DNA of 64,000 nt from Bacteroides oleiciplenus YIT 12058 (GCF_000315485.1 NZ_JH992940.1:829057-893056), one strand, 5' to 3'; shown: positions 50,802 through 61,070, counted from the first letter of the stretch. The notes: generated from the sequence alone by a model not told the origin. Numbers and translations: made by a program.

Positions 50802-52034
50802 CTATCTAAATAAGTTTCTAGAAACCTTCTGCATATCCTCCATTATATTTTGATCAAGGACTCTGGCATAATGTTGAGTTATTTTAGTAGAAGAATGTCC
50901 TAACATTTTAGACACATTCTGCAATGAAACATGATTCGCAAGTGTTATTGTAGTAGCAAATGTATGACGGGCTACATGCACTGTTAAATTCTTCTTTATA
51001 CCGCACAAGGTAGCTATTTCCTTAAGGTAAGCATTCATTTTTTGATTGCTAGGTATGGGAAGACAGGGGGTATTTTCCTTTTCTGGACTCCAATTATACT
51101 TCTCCAAAATAGCTTGCGCCGGAGGAAGCAAAGGCACATTGCATGTACAAGACTCCTTCGCATCTGCAATCTTAATACGAGATTTACGAATCCATAAAGC
51201 ATTATTGTTATCACGAATCAAATGCTCAGCAGAAAGAGTACTTGCATCAATAAATGCCAATCCAGTATAGCAGCAGAACAAAAAGAAATCTTTCACATGC
51301 ACTAATCGTTGTACAGTAAACTCCTTCTCTTCTATCTTTTTCAGTTCTTCTAATGTTAAGAAGGTGGGAGAGGTTTCCACTTTACGAAAAAGATTCTTCT
51401 TATCGACAAACGGATCTTTTTTCATCCAGTCATTTCTCAATGCTGTATTGGTCATCTTCTTAAGACAAGTCATGTATTTAGTCAATGTATTTTGACTAAG
51501 CTTCTTATCTATTCTCAGATAAAGTTCAAACTCATCAATGAACTCACCCGTCAGTTCATAAAACGTAATGTCTTCTTTAGCATAAAAGCGATCAACTGCT
51601 ACTTTCAATGCATCAAAGCAGTTTACATATCGCTTCAATGAACCTAGCCGAAAATCAATATCAAGCCTTCTCTTGCAATTTTCTATATGCTGCTCCATTG
51701 CGGCTAAAAGAGTGTGTTTGTCCTCCTTTGAAAACAGTTTTATCAATAAAGCTTTCGGACTGATAAATGCTTCCTCCAATAGGAGTTCTTTATGGATCTG
51801 CAGCAGACGTGCACGCATATTATCAATATAGCTATTAAGTTCCAGGGATATCCTATCCTTCCCACGGCAACATCCTTTAGAAGGATTCCAAGAATTCAGG
51901 GCAACACTACGTTGTATCCGAACTTCGTCATATTGACCATCAATTGTAACTCGAAGCAAGATTGGAGCTTCACCATTTTTTAAGACTTTTGTCTTCAAAG
52001 GAAAGAACAAAATGTTCATTGTACCTTGTTTCAT
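50802..52034 (-). CDS. Tyrosine recombinase / integrase
   Basis: 410 aa. N-terminal Arm-type domain (MNILFFPLKTKVLKNGEAPI), SAM-like core-binding domain (about 105-215) and catalytic domain with 'FCCYTGLAFIDASTL', 'HVARHTFATTI', 'LGHSSTKITQHYAR'. The HxxR, GH and Tyr residues are present; the first box has Ala where other families place Arg, as in many Bacteroidetes integrases. It lies 263 nt from a tRNA-Asp gene, a common integration target. It probably mobilised the accessory DNA to its left. Confidence 0.92.
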   Translation of the reverse strand: MKQGTMNILFFPLKTKVLKNGEAPILLRVTIDGQYDEVRIQRSVALNSWNPSKGCCRGKDRISLELNSYIDNMRARLLQIHKELLLEEAFISPKALLIKLFSKEDKHTLLAAMEQHIENCKRRLDIDFRLGSLKRYVNCFDALKVAVDRFYAKEDITFYELTGEFIDEFELYLRIDKKLSQNTLTKYMTCLKKMTNTALRNDWMKKDPFVDKKNLFRKVETSPTFLTLEELKKIEEKEFTVQRLVHVKDFFLFCCYTGLAFIDASTLSAEHLIRDNNNALWIRKSRIKIADAKESCTCNVPLLPPAQAILEKYNWSPEKENTPCLPIPSNQKMNAYLKEIATLCGIKKNLTVHVARHTFATTITLANHVSLQNVSKMLGHSSTKITQHYARVLDQNIMEDMQKVSRNLFR

Positions 52035-52121
52035 ACTTCTAAAATTTTAGTTCAACAAAAATAGCTTGCCATAAACTAAAATACTATCAGCAAAACAATG
52101 ATAAACAGTTAGTTAGAAACA

Positions 52122-52193
52122 ATTCGGTGGTTTTTTTTTAAGCTTTCCGGTGGTTTTTTTATGCCTCCAAAAAAAGCCACCGAATTAGCCACC
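52122..52193. repeat. Inverted/direct repeats near integrase, possible arm-type or att sites
   Basis: ATTCGGTGG (52122-52130) and CCACCGAAT (52177-52185) form a 9-bp inverted pair, each flanked by T7/A7 tracts; a third copy CCGGTGG is at 52147-52153 and a fourth, partial, GCCACC at 52188-52193. Upstream of the integrase start. They may bind the recombinase or fold as a long hairpin. Confidence 0.5.
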
Positions 52194-52297
52194 ATTGAGC
52201 TTAATTTCTACTCTCTTTTTTGCTCGGTAAGAACAATAAAAAAAACTCTGATTTAGTTGAAAATCAGAGCTTTGCTTCATTTTGCAATATAACCGAG

Positions 52298-52371
52298 CGG
52301 TGCGTACGGGACTCGAACCCGTGACCCCATGCGTGACAGGCATGTATTCTAACCAACTGAACTAACGCACC
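52298..52371 (-). tRNA. tRNA-Asp (GTC)
   Basis: 74 nt. Acceptor GGTGCGT/ACGCACC, D-arm 'TTCAGTTGGTTAGAA', anticodon loop CTGTCAC with GTC, T-arm 'CGGGTTCGAGTCCCG', discriminator G. CCA is not encoded. Next to an integrase gene. Confidence 0.97.
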
Positions 52372-52482
52372 ATTATTTTATTTTCATTTGCTATCTCTCT
52401 CGATTGCGGATGCAAAGGTAGACATTTCTTTGAAACCTGCAATAGCTAGAAAGAAATATTTTTCATCTTTTTTAAAGTAAGC

Positions 52483-52511
52483 TTGATTATAAGATATTTA
52501 TATTACCTTTG
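52483..52511 (+). promoter_or_regulatory. Promoter of the aminotransferase gene
   Basis: TTG at 52483-52485, 18-nt spacer and TACCTTTG at 52504-52511. Confidence 0.65.
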
Positions 52512-52543
52512 TGTGACAAAAAAAAATCGAGTAACAAATCAAA

Positions 52544-53881
52544 ATGAACTTAAAAGCGAGAAAAACCATGAGAAATACTCCTATTGAACGTAAACTGATT
52601 GACGAAACCATCGAAGCATTTCAGATTGCAGACTTTGGAAAAGCAACCATCCGTGAAGTAAAAGCCATTGCTGCCAAAGCAGAAGCAGAGGCGGGTGTGG
52701 AATTCATTAAAATGGAAATGGGCGTGCCGGGACTACCAGCTTCGGCTGTAGGCGTAAAAGCTGAGATAGAAGCCTTGCAGAATGGCATTGCCAGCCTTTA
52801 CCCGGATATCAACGGCCTGCCCGCACTGAAAGAAGAAGCTTCACGCTTCATCAAGGCCTTTATTAATGTAGATTTAAAACCAGAAGGTTGTGTACCTGTC
52901 ACCGGTTCCATGCAGGGAACTTTCGCCTCCTTCCTCACTTGCAGCCAATGCGACGAAAAGAAAGATACGATACTATTCATCGATCCTGGCTTTCCCGTAC
53001 AGAAACAGCAGTTAGTAGTAATGGGACAGAAATTTGAAACCTTTGACGTGTATGACTATCGCGGCGACAAACTGAAAGAGAAATTGGAAAGTTATCTGAC
53101 CAAAGGTAACATATCCGCCATCGTTTATTCAAATCCTAACAATCCCAGTTGGATATGCCTGAAAGAAGAAGAACTGCGTATTATCGGGGAACTTGCTACG
53201 CAATATGATGTTATCGTCTTGGAAGACCTCGCCTATTTCGCTATGGACTTCCGCCAGGATTTAAGCAAACCATTCCAGGCACCTTTTCAACCCTCAGTAG
53301 CACATTATACTGATAATTATGTATTGCTGATTTCTGGTTCCAAAGCCTTCAGTTATGCCGGACAACGTATTGGGGTAAGCTGTATTTCTGATAAACTGTA
53401 CCATCGCTCCTATTCTGGTCTGACGAAACGTTATGGTGGAGGCACTTTTGGCACCGTATTCATTCATCGTGTGCTCTATGCCCTTTCATCCGGCACAAGC
53501 CATTCTGCACAATATGCCCTTGCCGCTATGCTGAAAGCAGCCAGCGACGGACAATATAACTTCCTAAATGAAGTGAAAATATACGGTGAGCGTGCCCATA
53601 AGCTAAAAGAGATTTTCCTGCGCCACGGCTTCCACCTGGTATATGATAATGATCTGGGAAATCCTGTTGCCGACGGTTTCTACTTTACAATTGGTTACCC
53701 GGGCATGACCAGCGGTGAACTTGCCAAAGAATTGATGTACTATGGTGTCAGTGCCATTTCACTGATTACCACAGGCAGCCATCAGGAAGGTCTGCGTGCT
53801 TGCACCTCTTTCATTCAGGATCACCAATACGCACAGTTGGATGAGCGTATGGCAATCTTTGCAGAAAACCATCCGGTATAA
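52544..53881 (+). CDS. Fold-type I PLP aminotransferase
   Basis: 445 aa (an in-frame ATG at 52568 is an alternative start). Class I/II aminotransferase: 'GIASLYPDINGLPALKEEAS', 'NPNNPSWICLKEEEL', 'VLEDLAYFAMDF' and PLP lysine in 'ISGSKAFSYAGQRIG'. 'VTGSMQGTFASFL' would hold the cofactor phosphate. Substrate not determinable; close relatives are annotated as aspartate- or alanine-type aminotransferases. Single gene between tRNA-Asp and a convergent SusD. Confidence 0.87.
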   Translation: MNLKARKTMRNTPIERKLIDETIEAFQIADFGKATIREVKAIAAKAEAEAGVEFIKMEMGVPGLPASAVGVKAEIEALQNGIASLYPDINGLPALKEEASRFIKAFINVDLKPEGCVPVTGSMQGTFASFLTCSQCDEKKDTILFIDPGFPVQKQQLVVMGQKFETFDVYDYRGDKLKEKLESYLTKGNISAIVYSNPNNPSWICLKEEELRIIGELATQYDVIVLEDLAYFAMDFRQDLSKPFQAPFQPSVAHYTDNYVLLISGSKAFSYAGQRIGVSCISDKLYHRSYSGLTKRYGGGTFGTVFIHRVLYALSSGTSHSAQYALAAMLKAASDGQYNFLNEVKIYGERAHKLKEIFLRHGFHLVYDNDLGNPVADGFYFTIGYPGMTSGELAKELMYYGVSAISLITTGSHQEGLRACTSFIQDHQYAQLDERMAIFAENHPV

Positions 53882-53883
53882 AA

Positions 53884-55464
53884 TCACCAGTTACGGCCGG
53901 TATCCCACCACAAACGGGTACCGGCATTATCTTCTCCCCCCAAAGCTTTCACCAATGCCTGATATTGATCCGGATTCTCTGTCTGCAAGCCACCGGGAAA
54001 ATTCAAACGCCGTATCATAGTCTCCGTATCTATACATCCATCCTTACTATGATTGAAGCGCACTGGGAAAAGACGCGGATAACCAGTTCTGCGCTGTTCC
54101 GCCCAAGCCTCACAACCTTCAGGAAACATAGCCAGCCATTTTTGTGTGATAATCTTCTCCAGCTTAATTTCACGGTCAGCCGTTTCTATCCATTTCGGAG
54201 ACACCTTGCAACGGGTCGCTATATCATTCTCCGAATCGTATGTATCTATAAAATCAGCCGGTAGTTTATCACTGTTCAGATAACTCTCGCTCTGCATGAT
54301 GCCATGTTGATGCAAAGAAGAAGTAACTCCTTTCTCATAGCAAGTACCGGCCAATTCTCCCGTCCAGTTTCTCAAAGCAGCTTCTGCCCGCAGAAACCAG
54401 ACTTCCGCAGCAGTCATAAGAACCGCATCTGTTGCCTGAGTAACATTCAGTTTCGACATCCCCAGATAATTATTGTGAGAGAAACAAGTTCCCTGACGGA
54501 TTCCATGATATTCTCCCTTAAACGCTGCATCCTGACACGTCGCAAAATAGATACTGCGCCTCGGATCGTCGTATCCATTCATTATTGATTCCATCGGAGC
54601 ACTCATAAAAGTCTCATTCCACACCAGATTCAGTTCACCCAACGGATTGGTATATCCCCCCTGAGTAGAAGCAGCTACCGGTTCATTTTCCACTTCCAGC
54701 ACTCCGTATTCATTATTAAAAGCTTTCAGGAACTCTGTACGGGCTTTTTCCTCGTCAACAACCGCAATCCTCATGGCAAGTCTCATTCGCAGAGAATTGG
54801 CAAACTTTATCCATGAAGTATATGCACCATCCATCAGAATATCAAAACGCGAAAACTCGGCAGCTTCCGGATTCGACTTTACATAATTGGTAAGAGTGGT
54901 CACAGCCGTATCCAGTTCGCAAAAGAATTCTTTATAAACTTCCTCCTGTGTATCGGGCATATACTTTGCATCAGCATCAGCAAACCGGGTATACACAATA
55001 GGGCCGTAATAATCCGTAACCCGGTGCATCACCTCCACTTTCAATACCTTAGTAACTCCGAAGAAACCCGGATGCTGGTTACGGGTCGCATTTTCCGACT
55101 GGTATATCTGCGGAAAGACATACGAATACATATGTCCCCACATTGCACTGTTCCAGCCATCCTGCAAATTATAGTCCGAATTATGAGTTCCTCCATTCAG
55201 TGGCTTGCCATCGTGCATATATCCACTGAACATATCTGCATTTAGATTTTGCGTCAGCTGGAAAGGCCAGTTCTTACCTTTCCCATAATCATAATTAAAA
55301 TAAATACCCTGCTGAATGATTCCCAAACGGATGCCATGTTCATTGTAATCTATCTGCAAATCATCATCCGTCACTCCGGCTTTATCCGTATTGATATCCC
55401 TGAAATCACCTGTACATGAAGTAAAAGCTAACAGCGCACTCAATATCCAACTATATCTTTTCAT
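53884..55464 (-). CDS. SusD/RagB family lipoprotein
   Basis: 526 aa from ATG 55464, preceded by a strong Shine-Dalgarno AGGAGGAA, unusual in this phylum, and a lipobox Cys17 (LLAFTSC|TGDFR); an upstream frame start at 55491 overlaps SusC. SusD-like_2 features include 'VLKVEVMHRVTDYYGPIVY', 'WFLRAEAALRNW' and the C-terminal 'GGEDNAGTRLWWDTG'. It ends 3 nt past the convergent aminotransferase stop. Partner of the SusC upstream; no glycoside hydrolase is adjacent, so the substrate may be non-glycan or served by enzymes elsewhere. Confidence 0.92.
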   Translation of the reverse strand: MKRYSWILSALLAFTSCTGDFRDINTDKAGVTDDDLQIDYNEHGIRLGIIQQGIYFNYDYGKGKNWPFQLTQNLNADMFSGYMHDGKPLNGGTHNSDYNLQDGWNSAMWGHMYSYVFPQIYQSENATRNQHPGFFGVTKVLKVEVMHRVTDYYGPIVYTRFADADAKYMPDTQEEVYKEFFCELDTAVTTLTNYVKSNPEAAEFSRFDILMDGAYTSWIKFANSLRMRLAMRIAVVDEEKARTEFLKAFNNEYGVLEVENEPVAASTQGGYTNPLGELNLVWNETFMSAPMESIMNGYDDPRRSIYFATCQDAAFKGEYHGIRQGTCFSHNNYLGMSKLNVTQATDAVLMTAAEVWFLRAEAALRNWTGELAGTCYEKGVTSSLHQHGIMQSESYLNSDKLPADFIDTYDSENDIATRCKVSPKWIETADREIKLEKIITQKWLAMFPEGCEAWAEQRRTGYPRLFPVRFNHSKDGCIDTETMIRRLNFPGGLQTENPDQYQALVKALGGEDNAGTRLWWDTGRNW

Positions 55465-55480
55465 TCCTGCTTCCTCCTTA

Positions 55481-58400
55481 TTAAAATTCACACTTCAATG
55501 AGAAGCCCCAACTACGCGTTGTAGGCATTCCGTACACATCAATACCCTGATTATCATTACCGGTAGACAACACCAAATCAGGATCAAAAGGAGCCTTCTT
55601 ATAAAAAAAGAACAAATTGCGGGCAATAAATGACACCTGCGCTTTCTTCAGCACCTTCGTTTTTTCCATCCAAGAGGCAGGCAACTGATAGGACAAAGAA
55701 AGTTCCCTCAGTCGGATGTTCGTTGCGTCATACATATAATATTCCGTCGTTCCTGCACGCCCGCCCACTATTTTGTAGAAGCCTTTCACGTTATCTATCC
55801 GCTGTCCTTCAAGCATCACATATTCTTTATCACGGGCCTTGGCAGTGGCTTCCGATACGCCGTACAAGTCCATATCCGCCTGCGTCTGCGAAAGCACCTT
55901 ACCACCATAACGGCAATCCACCAGAAAATAGAGTGAGAGGTCTTTGTAAGAAAGTGTATGATTCCATCCCATTTGGAACTTCGGATTAGAATTTCCCACC
56001 TTTACCGTATTTCCATCACCTACTATTTTCGGTAATCCCGCATTACTTCCTTCCGTCTCATAAACAATGTTTCCGGAAGCGTCCCTTTCAAAGGCTTTTC
56101 CATAAATGTCACCTATCGAGCCACCTTTCACCAGTTTCATGGCATAACTGGAAGAAAAGCTGGTAGGACCGTAGACAAACTCTTTCAGTTCCTCGTGCAA
56201 GGAAATAATCTTATTCTTGTTGGAAGCAAAATTAAGAGTGGTGCTCCACATGAAATCATTCTTCATCACGGGGGTTGCATCCAAAGCAACCTCCCATCCC
56301 ACATTCTGGATATTACCCGCATTCACATAACGGTAAGCATACTTATCACCTGCCAACGTAGGCAGCTTGAAGAACTGATTGCGAGTATTTGTTTTATAAA
56401 AAGTAAGATTAAACCCGATACGGCTATTCAGGAAGCGTGCTTCGGCACCTGCTTCCCACGAATAAGTCATTTCAGGCTCCATATCCTTGAAAGGGGCCGC
56501 ATCATTCGCCAGGAATTCACCACCGGCAGTGATGTGTGAAGAGGAATTCGTAATGAACATCGGAATATCATTACCCACCAAACTATACGCAGCACGCACT
56601 TTGGCATACGACACCCATTCCGGCAATTTAAACAGGCGGCTCAATATCAGCGAAGTACCCACCGAAGGATAAAAGAAGCCTGTTTTCTCATGCGAGGTAT
56701 ATGCCAGAGTAGACGCCCAGTCATTACGTGCCGACAGGTCAATGTAAGCACTTTCCTTATATCCCACCTGTACAGTACCAAACACCGACTGTAATTGCCG
56801 TTGGGCATCTATTCTCTGATCCAGACTTGCCGAACCATTCATAAGTATATTTGCCAGATTAAACACATTGGCATATTTCAAGGAAGCCGTTTTCGAATCG
56901 TAGCGGGTAGAATTCACCGTTTTATCATTAATGCTACCACCCAGCGCACCATTTACAGAATAGTCTCCCCACTGTTTCTTCATCATAAGCAGCAGGTCAC
57001 CATAGAATTGTATTTCCTGATAATCCATTTCTACATATCTCCCATTAGCACCAGCCAAAGCCGGAGCTGTAGAAGCATAAAACTTCTGACGCACCTTATC
57101 ATCAATACAGTCCACATTACCACGCGCTTGCACCGTAAGCCAGTTGTTCACTTTCAAATTCGCCGACAGAGAAACAATAGCATGCATACGCACATCTTTA
57201 CTTTGTATGCGGTTGATAATCCAATAAGGATTTTGCTCAAAGTCTTCATAAGATGTATGCCAATTTTGTATATTCATATTTCTACTTTCATCGTACACTT
57301 CAAAATTATCTTTATAGTACGATAAATTTTCTCCACGGGGAAAGCGGTAAAGTCCAACCAACGGATTCATATAAAATCCGCCCACAGTTGGTTTATTTTT
57401 GGTTACCTGGCGCATCAGGTTTACATTACCGTCCAGTTTTAAACGATCATTAAACATCACGGAAGTTTCCCTGAATGTTATATTATGTTTCGACAAACGA
57501 TTCTTTTCAATAATACCATGCCCTGTGGTATTGGCATACGAGAAATAATTCTGCAATTTCTCATTACCATGACTCACAGACACAGAAGTGATGGAAGTCA
57601 TCCCGGTAGAATAAAAGTCTTTCAGATTATCAGACTTCGGCAGGTTCTTTCGTTCGCCCCAGCTATCCACACCGTCACTCACCCCGTAACGGTTCTGCAT
57701 CTCAGGCAAAGATGAGGCATTATCAAACATCAGGCTGGTAGAGAATGAGATACTCCGCTGTCCCTGTGACTTACCTTTCTTTGTAGTAATCAGTATCACA
57801 CCATTAGCTGCCTGACTTCCATAAAGTGCCGCCGCAGGAGCACCTTTCAGTATACTGATGCTTTCTATATCTTCCGAATTCAGACCGGAGATTCCGTCCC
57901 CGCCATCACGATTACCGGCATTAGCCGTTCCCCCAATAGCACTGAAAGCCTGTTCCGAAGTAGAATTCAGCATAGGCACACCGTCAATCACATAAAGAGG
58001 CTGATTATCGCTGGCAACGGAACGGATTCCGCGAATACTTACCTTAGCAGATGCCCCTACCCCCGACGAAACTTGGTTAATCTGCACACCGGCAGCTTTT
58101 CCAGTAAGTGAAGTTATCAGGTTAGGCATTTTTACCCGGTTCAAATCCTCATTCTTTATCTGACTCGTTGCATAAGAGAGAGAATGTTCCTTCTTCTCAA
58201 GACCTAAAGCTGTTATAATCACCTTATCCAGCTCCATTGCATCTTCCAGCAGTACGATGTCCAGGTACGCATGCCCTTTCACACTAATCTCTTCCGTCTT
58301 ATAGCCTATAAAAGAGAATTGCAATATGGCGTCATCCGCAACAGTCAGTTCAAATTCGCCATCAATATTCGTAGCCACCCCGTTAGAAGTGCCTTTCTCT

Positions 58401-58588
58401 AAGACAGTAGCTCCTGGCAAGGGGACACCTTTTTCATCCAAAACACGTCCGGTAATCTTTTTCTGCGTAGATGCCATCCTAAACTTTTCATTTATATCGT
58501 CTGCAGAAAAAGCATAGATGGAGCCACTATATGAAAAAAAAGAACTTAGAATCAATAAATATATATAAGTACGACTAGTTAGTTTCAT
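55481..58588 (-). CDS. SusC/RagA-type TonB-linked outer-membrane protein
   Basis: 1035 aa from ATG 58588, where the signal-peptide region begins (a frame start at 58618 adds 10 residues before it). CarboxypepD_reg domain 'ITGRVLDEKGVPLPGATV', TonB-box-like 'LDKVIITALGL', plug with 'SLTGKAAGVQINQVSSGVGA', 'PLYVIDGVPMLN', 'PAAALYGSQAANGVIL', and a full barrel. It lacks the STN domain of the SusC at 13241, so it is not under ECF/FecR control of that kind. SusD follows 16 nt later. Confidence 0.94.
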   Translation of the reverse strand: MKLTSRTYIYLLILSSFFSYSGSIYAFSADDINEKFRMASTQKKITGRVLDEKGVPLPGATVLEKGTSNGVATNIDGEFELTVADDAILQFSFIGYKTEEISVKGHAYLDIVLLEDAMELDKVIITALGLEKKEHSLSYATSQIKNEDLNRVKMPNLITSLTGKAAGVQINQVSSGVGASAKVSIRGIRSVASDNQPLYVIDGVPMLNSTSEQAFSAIGGTANAGNRDGGDGISGLNSEDIESISILKGAPAAALYGSQAANGVILITTKKGKSQGQRSISFSTSLMFDNASSLPEMQNRYGVSDGVDSWGERKNLPKSDNLKDFYSTGMTSITSVSVSHGNEKLQNYFSYANTTGHGIIEKNRLSKHNITFRETSVMFNDRLKLDGNVNLMRQVTKNKPTVGGFYMNPLVGLYRFPRGENLSYYKDNFEVYDESRNMNIQNWHTSYEDFEQNPYWIINRIQSKDVRMHAIVSLSANLKVNNWLTVQARGNVDCIDDKVRQKFYASTAPALAGANGRYVEMDYQEIQFYGDLLLMMKKQWGDYSVNGALGGSINDKTVNSTRYDSKTASLKYANVFNLANILMNGSASLDQRIDAQRQLQSVFGTVQVGYKESAYIDLSARNDWASTLAYTSHEKTGFFYPSVGTSLILSRLFKLPEWVSYAKVRAAYSLVGNDIPMFITNSSSHITAGGEFLANDAAPFKDMEPEMTYSWEAGAEARFLNSRIGFNLTFYKTNTRNQFFKLPTLAGDKYAYRYVNAGNIQNVGWEVALDATPVMKNDFMWSTTLNFASNKNKIISLHEELKEFVYGPTSFSSSYAMKLVKGGSIGDIYGKAFERDASGNIVYETEGSNAGLPKIVGDGNTVKVGNSNPKFQMGWNHTLSYKDLSLYFLVDCRYGGKVLSQTQADMDLYGVSEATAKARDKEYVMLEGQRIDNVKGFYKIVGGRAGTTEYYMYDATNIRLRELSLSYQLPASWMEKTKVLKKAQVSFIARNLFFFYKKAPFDPDLVLSTGNDNQGIDVYGMPTTRSWGFSLKCEF

Positions 58589-58615
58589 AATATACAATAA
58601 AGAAATTACATTCCG

Positions 58616-58623
58616 CAAATGTA
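58616..58623 (-). promoter_or_regulatory. Promoter -7 box of the SusCD operon
   Basis: Minus-strand TACATTTG (58623 to 58616), matching TAnnTTTG, 27 nt upstream of the SusC ATG at 58588. Confidence 0.6.
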
Positions 58624-58731
58624 GCCAAATTCTCTTTAATAAAAACTGTTATATAACACAAAACCAATATCAATAGGTGAAAAAAGAGGAATAATATTTG
58701 TTTTTCGAGGATTTGTCTGTATATTAGTGGC

Positions 58732-59325
58732 ATGGATACTAATACGGATATATTTAAAATAGAAACCAATCACGTGATACCTTCGCGTGGAAAAGTGTTG
58801 ATATCTGAACCGTTCCTCTACGATGAGATGTTCGGGCGCTCCGTTATATTGCTAATAGACCACACGATGGATGGAACCATGGGAATGGTGTTAAACAAGC
58901 CTCTCCCCCTGTGTCTCAATGATGTACTGAAAGAATTCAAGGACGTAGACAAGATACCTATCTATAAAGGCGGTCCGTTGAGTACCGATACATTGTTTTA
59001 CCTCCACACCCTGAAAGATATAGAAGACTCATTACAAATTGGAAAAGGTTTCTATCTGAATGGGGATTTCGATGCTATCCGCCGTTATATCCTGCAAGGC
59101 AATGAAATAACAGGCAAAATACGATTCTTCCTCGGTTACTCCGGCTGGGAGCACGACCAGCTATGCCGCGAAATAGAGGAAAATACTTGGCTGATAGGAT
59201 CAGCAGACATCACTTCCCTTATGGACGAAAAGGGAAGTTCTAAACTCTGGAAAAATGTATTGGGCCAATTGGGAGGTAAATACAAGACCTGGTCACGTTT
59301 CCCTCAGATACCAACGCTGAATTAA
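58732..59325 (+). CDS. YqgE/AlgH family protein
   Basis: 197 aa. '[22 protein letters not shown]', '[14 protein letters not shown]', '[15 protein letters not shown]' and '[14 protein letters not shown]' are the conserved blocks of the UPF0301 (YqgE/AlgH) family. Biochemical role is not established. Full length; single gene divergent from SusC and convergent with the acetyltransferase gene. Confidence 0.92.
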   Translation: MDTNTDIFKIETNHVIPSRGKVLISEPFLYDEMFGRSVILLIDHTMDGTMGMVLNKPLPLCLNDVLKEFKDVDKIPIYKGGPLSTDTLFYLHTLKDIEDSLQIGKGFYLNGDFDAIRRYILQGNEITGKIRFFLGYSGWEHDQLCREIEENTWLIGSADITSLMDEKGSSKLWKNVLGQLGGKYKTWSRFPQIPTLN

Positions 59326-59859
59326 TCAATTCATCCGAATGCGCTGCAATAATGCAACATCTTTGAAACACCCCTCTACAAACAGCCAGTCCTTCAAAAG
59401 CCCGCATTGCACAAAACCGCAAGAAGTGAACAGGCGCATGCTTGCCTCATTGTCCGTAGCAACATGGACAATGAGCTGCTTCAGGTACAAGAAATCGAAA
59501 GCATATTCGCAAAGCAACGTCAACGCATCTTTGGCATAACCTGTCCCGCGAAATTCTTTCCGGATAACGATACCCACTTCTCCACGTGCATGTATAGGGG
59601 CAAAGTCCGTTATGTCAATCGTACCTATTGCCACTCCGTCCTCAAGGCGCACAATCATCATACGCAATTGTTTGTCGGCAAACATATCGCACTGCGAATT
59701 CTCCATGTATTGCTTCATTACATAGCGCGAATAGGGCACGGTGAAGTTACTGATGTCCCACTGCTGCGGATCATTTTCCATTTCGTAAATCAGTTCCAAA
59801 TCTTCAGGCTCCATGGCGCGGAGGCGAATACGATCGTTGATAAAATAACTATGTTTCAT
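59326..59859 (-). CDS. GNAT family N-acetyltransferase
   Basis: 177 aa from ATG 59859 (59874 would overlap the glycosyltransferase gene). RimJ/RimL-type: 'RIRLRAMEPEDLELIYEMEN', acetyl-CoA loop 'VGIVIRKEFRGTGYAKDAL' and 'VATDNEASMRLFTSCGF'. Acceptor substrate unknown. It follows the glycosyltransferase gene by 2 nt. Confidence 0.88.
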   Translation of the reverse strand: MKHSYFINDRIRLRAMEPEDLELIYEMENDPQQWDISNFTVPYSRYVMKQYMENSQCDMFADKQLRMMIVRLEDGVAIGTIDITDFAPIHARGEVGIVIRKEFRGTGYAKDALTLLCEYAFDFLYLKQLIVHVATDNEASMRLFTSCGFVQCGLLKDWLFVEGCFKDVALLQRIRMN

Positions 59860-59861
59860 TG

Positions 59862-61070
59862 TCAGAGATAACATTTTTCGGGAGTCACCAGCACGCGACT
59901 CTTCGGATTATAAATTCCGAGATGCAGTCCCATCTTCCGGTGACGGGAGAGCAAACGGACGATTGTTGAAAAAGAAAAAGCACGGCAATCATACACCACG
60001 TGCGTGAAGCCTTTCAGCGAAATGAACGGGCTGCCATGCCCATCTACCGCGGATGTTTCGTTAGACACAACAAAATGATGTCTTCCGGTCAATCCGTTAC
60101 GTTTGAACAAACCGCGCAGACTATGAATGGTAGCTTCTTCACCCAAAACAAGAAAACGGGGAAAACGCTGTCCTTTCCGGAGAGATAGTTTCGCTTCTTT
60201 TTCCTGCAAACAGAATGTACGCCGCAGGCAAAGTACCGACAAGCGAATATACATCTGTAAATGAATGCCTGCACGGACCAGCCCACTCCCCACAACACCA
60301 TAACGCTCGCCATGTTTACGGAAAAAAACATCCATTGCTTCACAAAATACGCGCACATGGCGGTAGGTATTCTTCGACGTACTCTCTCCTTTATAATGTA
60401 GTATCGGATAAGGTAGATAATAGTTTTCGTATCCCGCTGCCTCTATCCGGCAAGACAAGTCAATATCCTCACCATACATAAAGAAATCCTCATCCAGTAA
60501 TCCGGATTTATCCAATGCAGAAGCACGCAACAGCATGAATGCACCTGCCAGCACTTCCACCCGATGGATGGCATCCATATCCAAAGTGTTACAATAATAA
60601 CCACCCAGACTTTTGGAACGGGGGAACAGTTTCCCCAAACCGGACAATTTGCCGAAAGTGGCTGCCAAAGTAGGATAACCACGCTTTGACTCCCGCAGAA
60701 AACGTCCGTCATCTGTCAGCATTTTCACGCCGGCAGCTCCGGCACGGGGATGAGTGTCCATAAAAAGCAGTGCATTCTCCAAAGTATCTTCCGGCAACAG
60801 GGTATCAGGATTCAGCAATAACACATACTCCCCCTTCGCCTGTCTGATGGCCTGGTTATTGGCACGGGCAAAGCCGACATTTTCCTTATTATATATATAG
60901 GTGATATGCGGAAAGCGCTCGGTAATATACGTTTCCGAGCCATCGGCAGAGGCATTGTCAACTACCAGTACTTCAGCTGAAAGATTGTCGATAGCCCTAT
61001 ATACAGAACAGAGGCACTGTTCCAGATAATGCTTTACATTGTAATTGACTATGACAATGGAGAGTTTCAT
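59862..61070 (-). CDS. Family 2 glycosyltransferase
   Basis: 402 aa from ATG 61070 (the longer frame from 61163 overlaps the upstream gene). GT-A fold opens with 'MKLSIVIVNYNVKHYLEQCL', followed by 'VLVVDNASADGSE', 'NKENVGFARANNQAIRQA' and the DxD-like 'LLLNPDTLLPED', then 'DEDFFMYGEDIDLSCRIEAAG'. Rhamnosyl/rhamnosyltransferase-like members of GT2 share these. C-terminal about 120 residues are an extra domain. It starts in overlap (ATGA) with the membrane protein gene. Confidence 0.88.
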   Translation of the reverse strand: MKLSIVIVNYNVKHYLEQCLCSVYRAIDNLSAEVLVVDNASADGSETYITERFPHITYIYNKENVGFARANNQAIRQAKGEYVLLLNPDTLLPEDTLENALLFMDTHPRAGAAGVKMLTDDGRFLRESKRGYPTLAATFGKLSGLGKLFPRSKSLGGYYCNTLDMDAIHRVEVLAGAFMLLRASALDKSGLLDEDFFMYGEDIDLSCRIEAAGYENYYLPYPILHYKGESTSKNTYRHVRVFCEAMDVFFRKHGERYGVVGSGLVRAGIHLQMYIRLSVLCLRRTFCLQEKEAKLSLRKGQRFPRFLVLGEEATIHSLRGLFKRNGLTGRHHFVVSNETSAVDGHGSPFISLKGFTHVVYDCRAFSFSTIVRLLSRHRKMGLHLGIYNPKSRVLVTPEKCYL

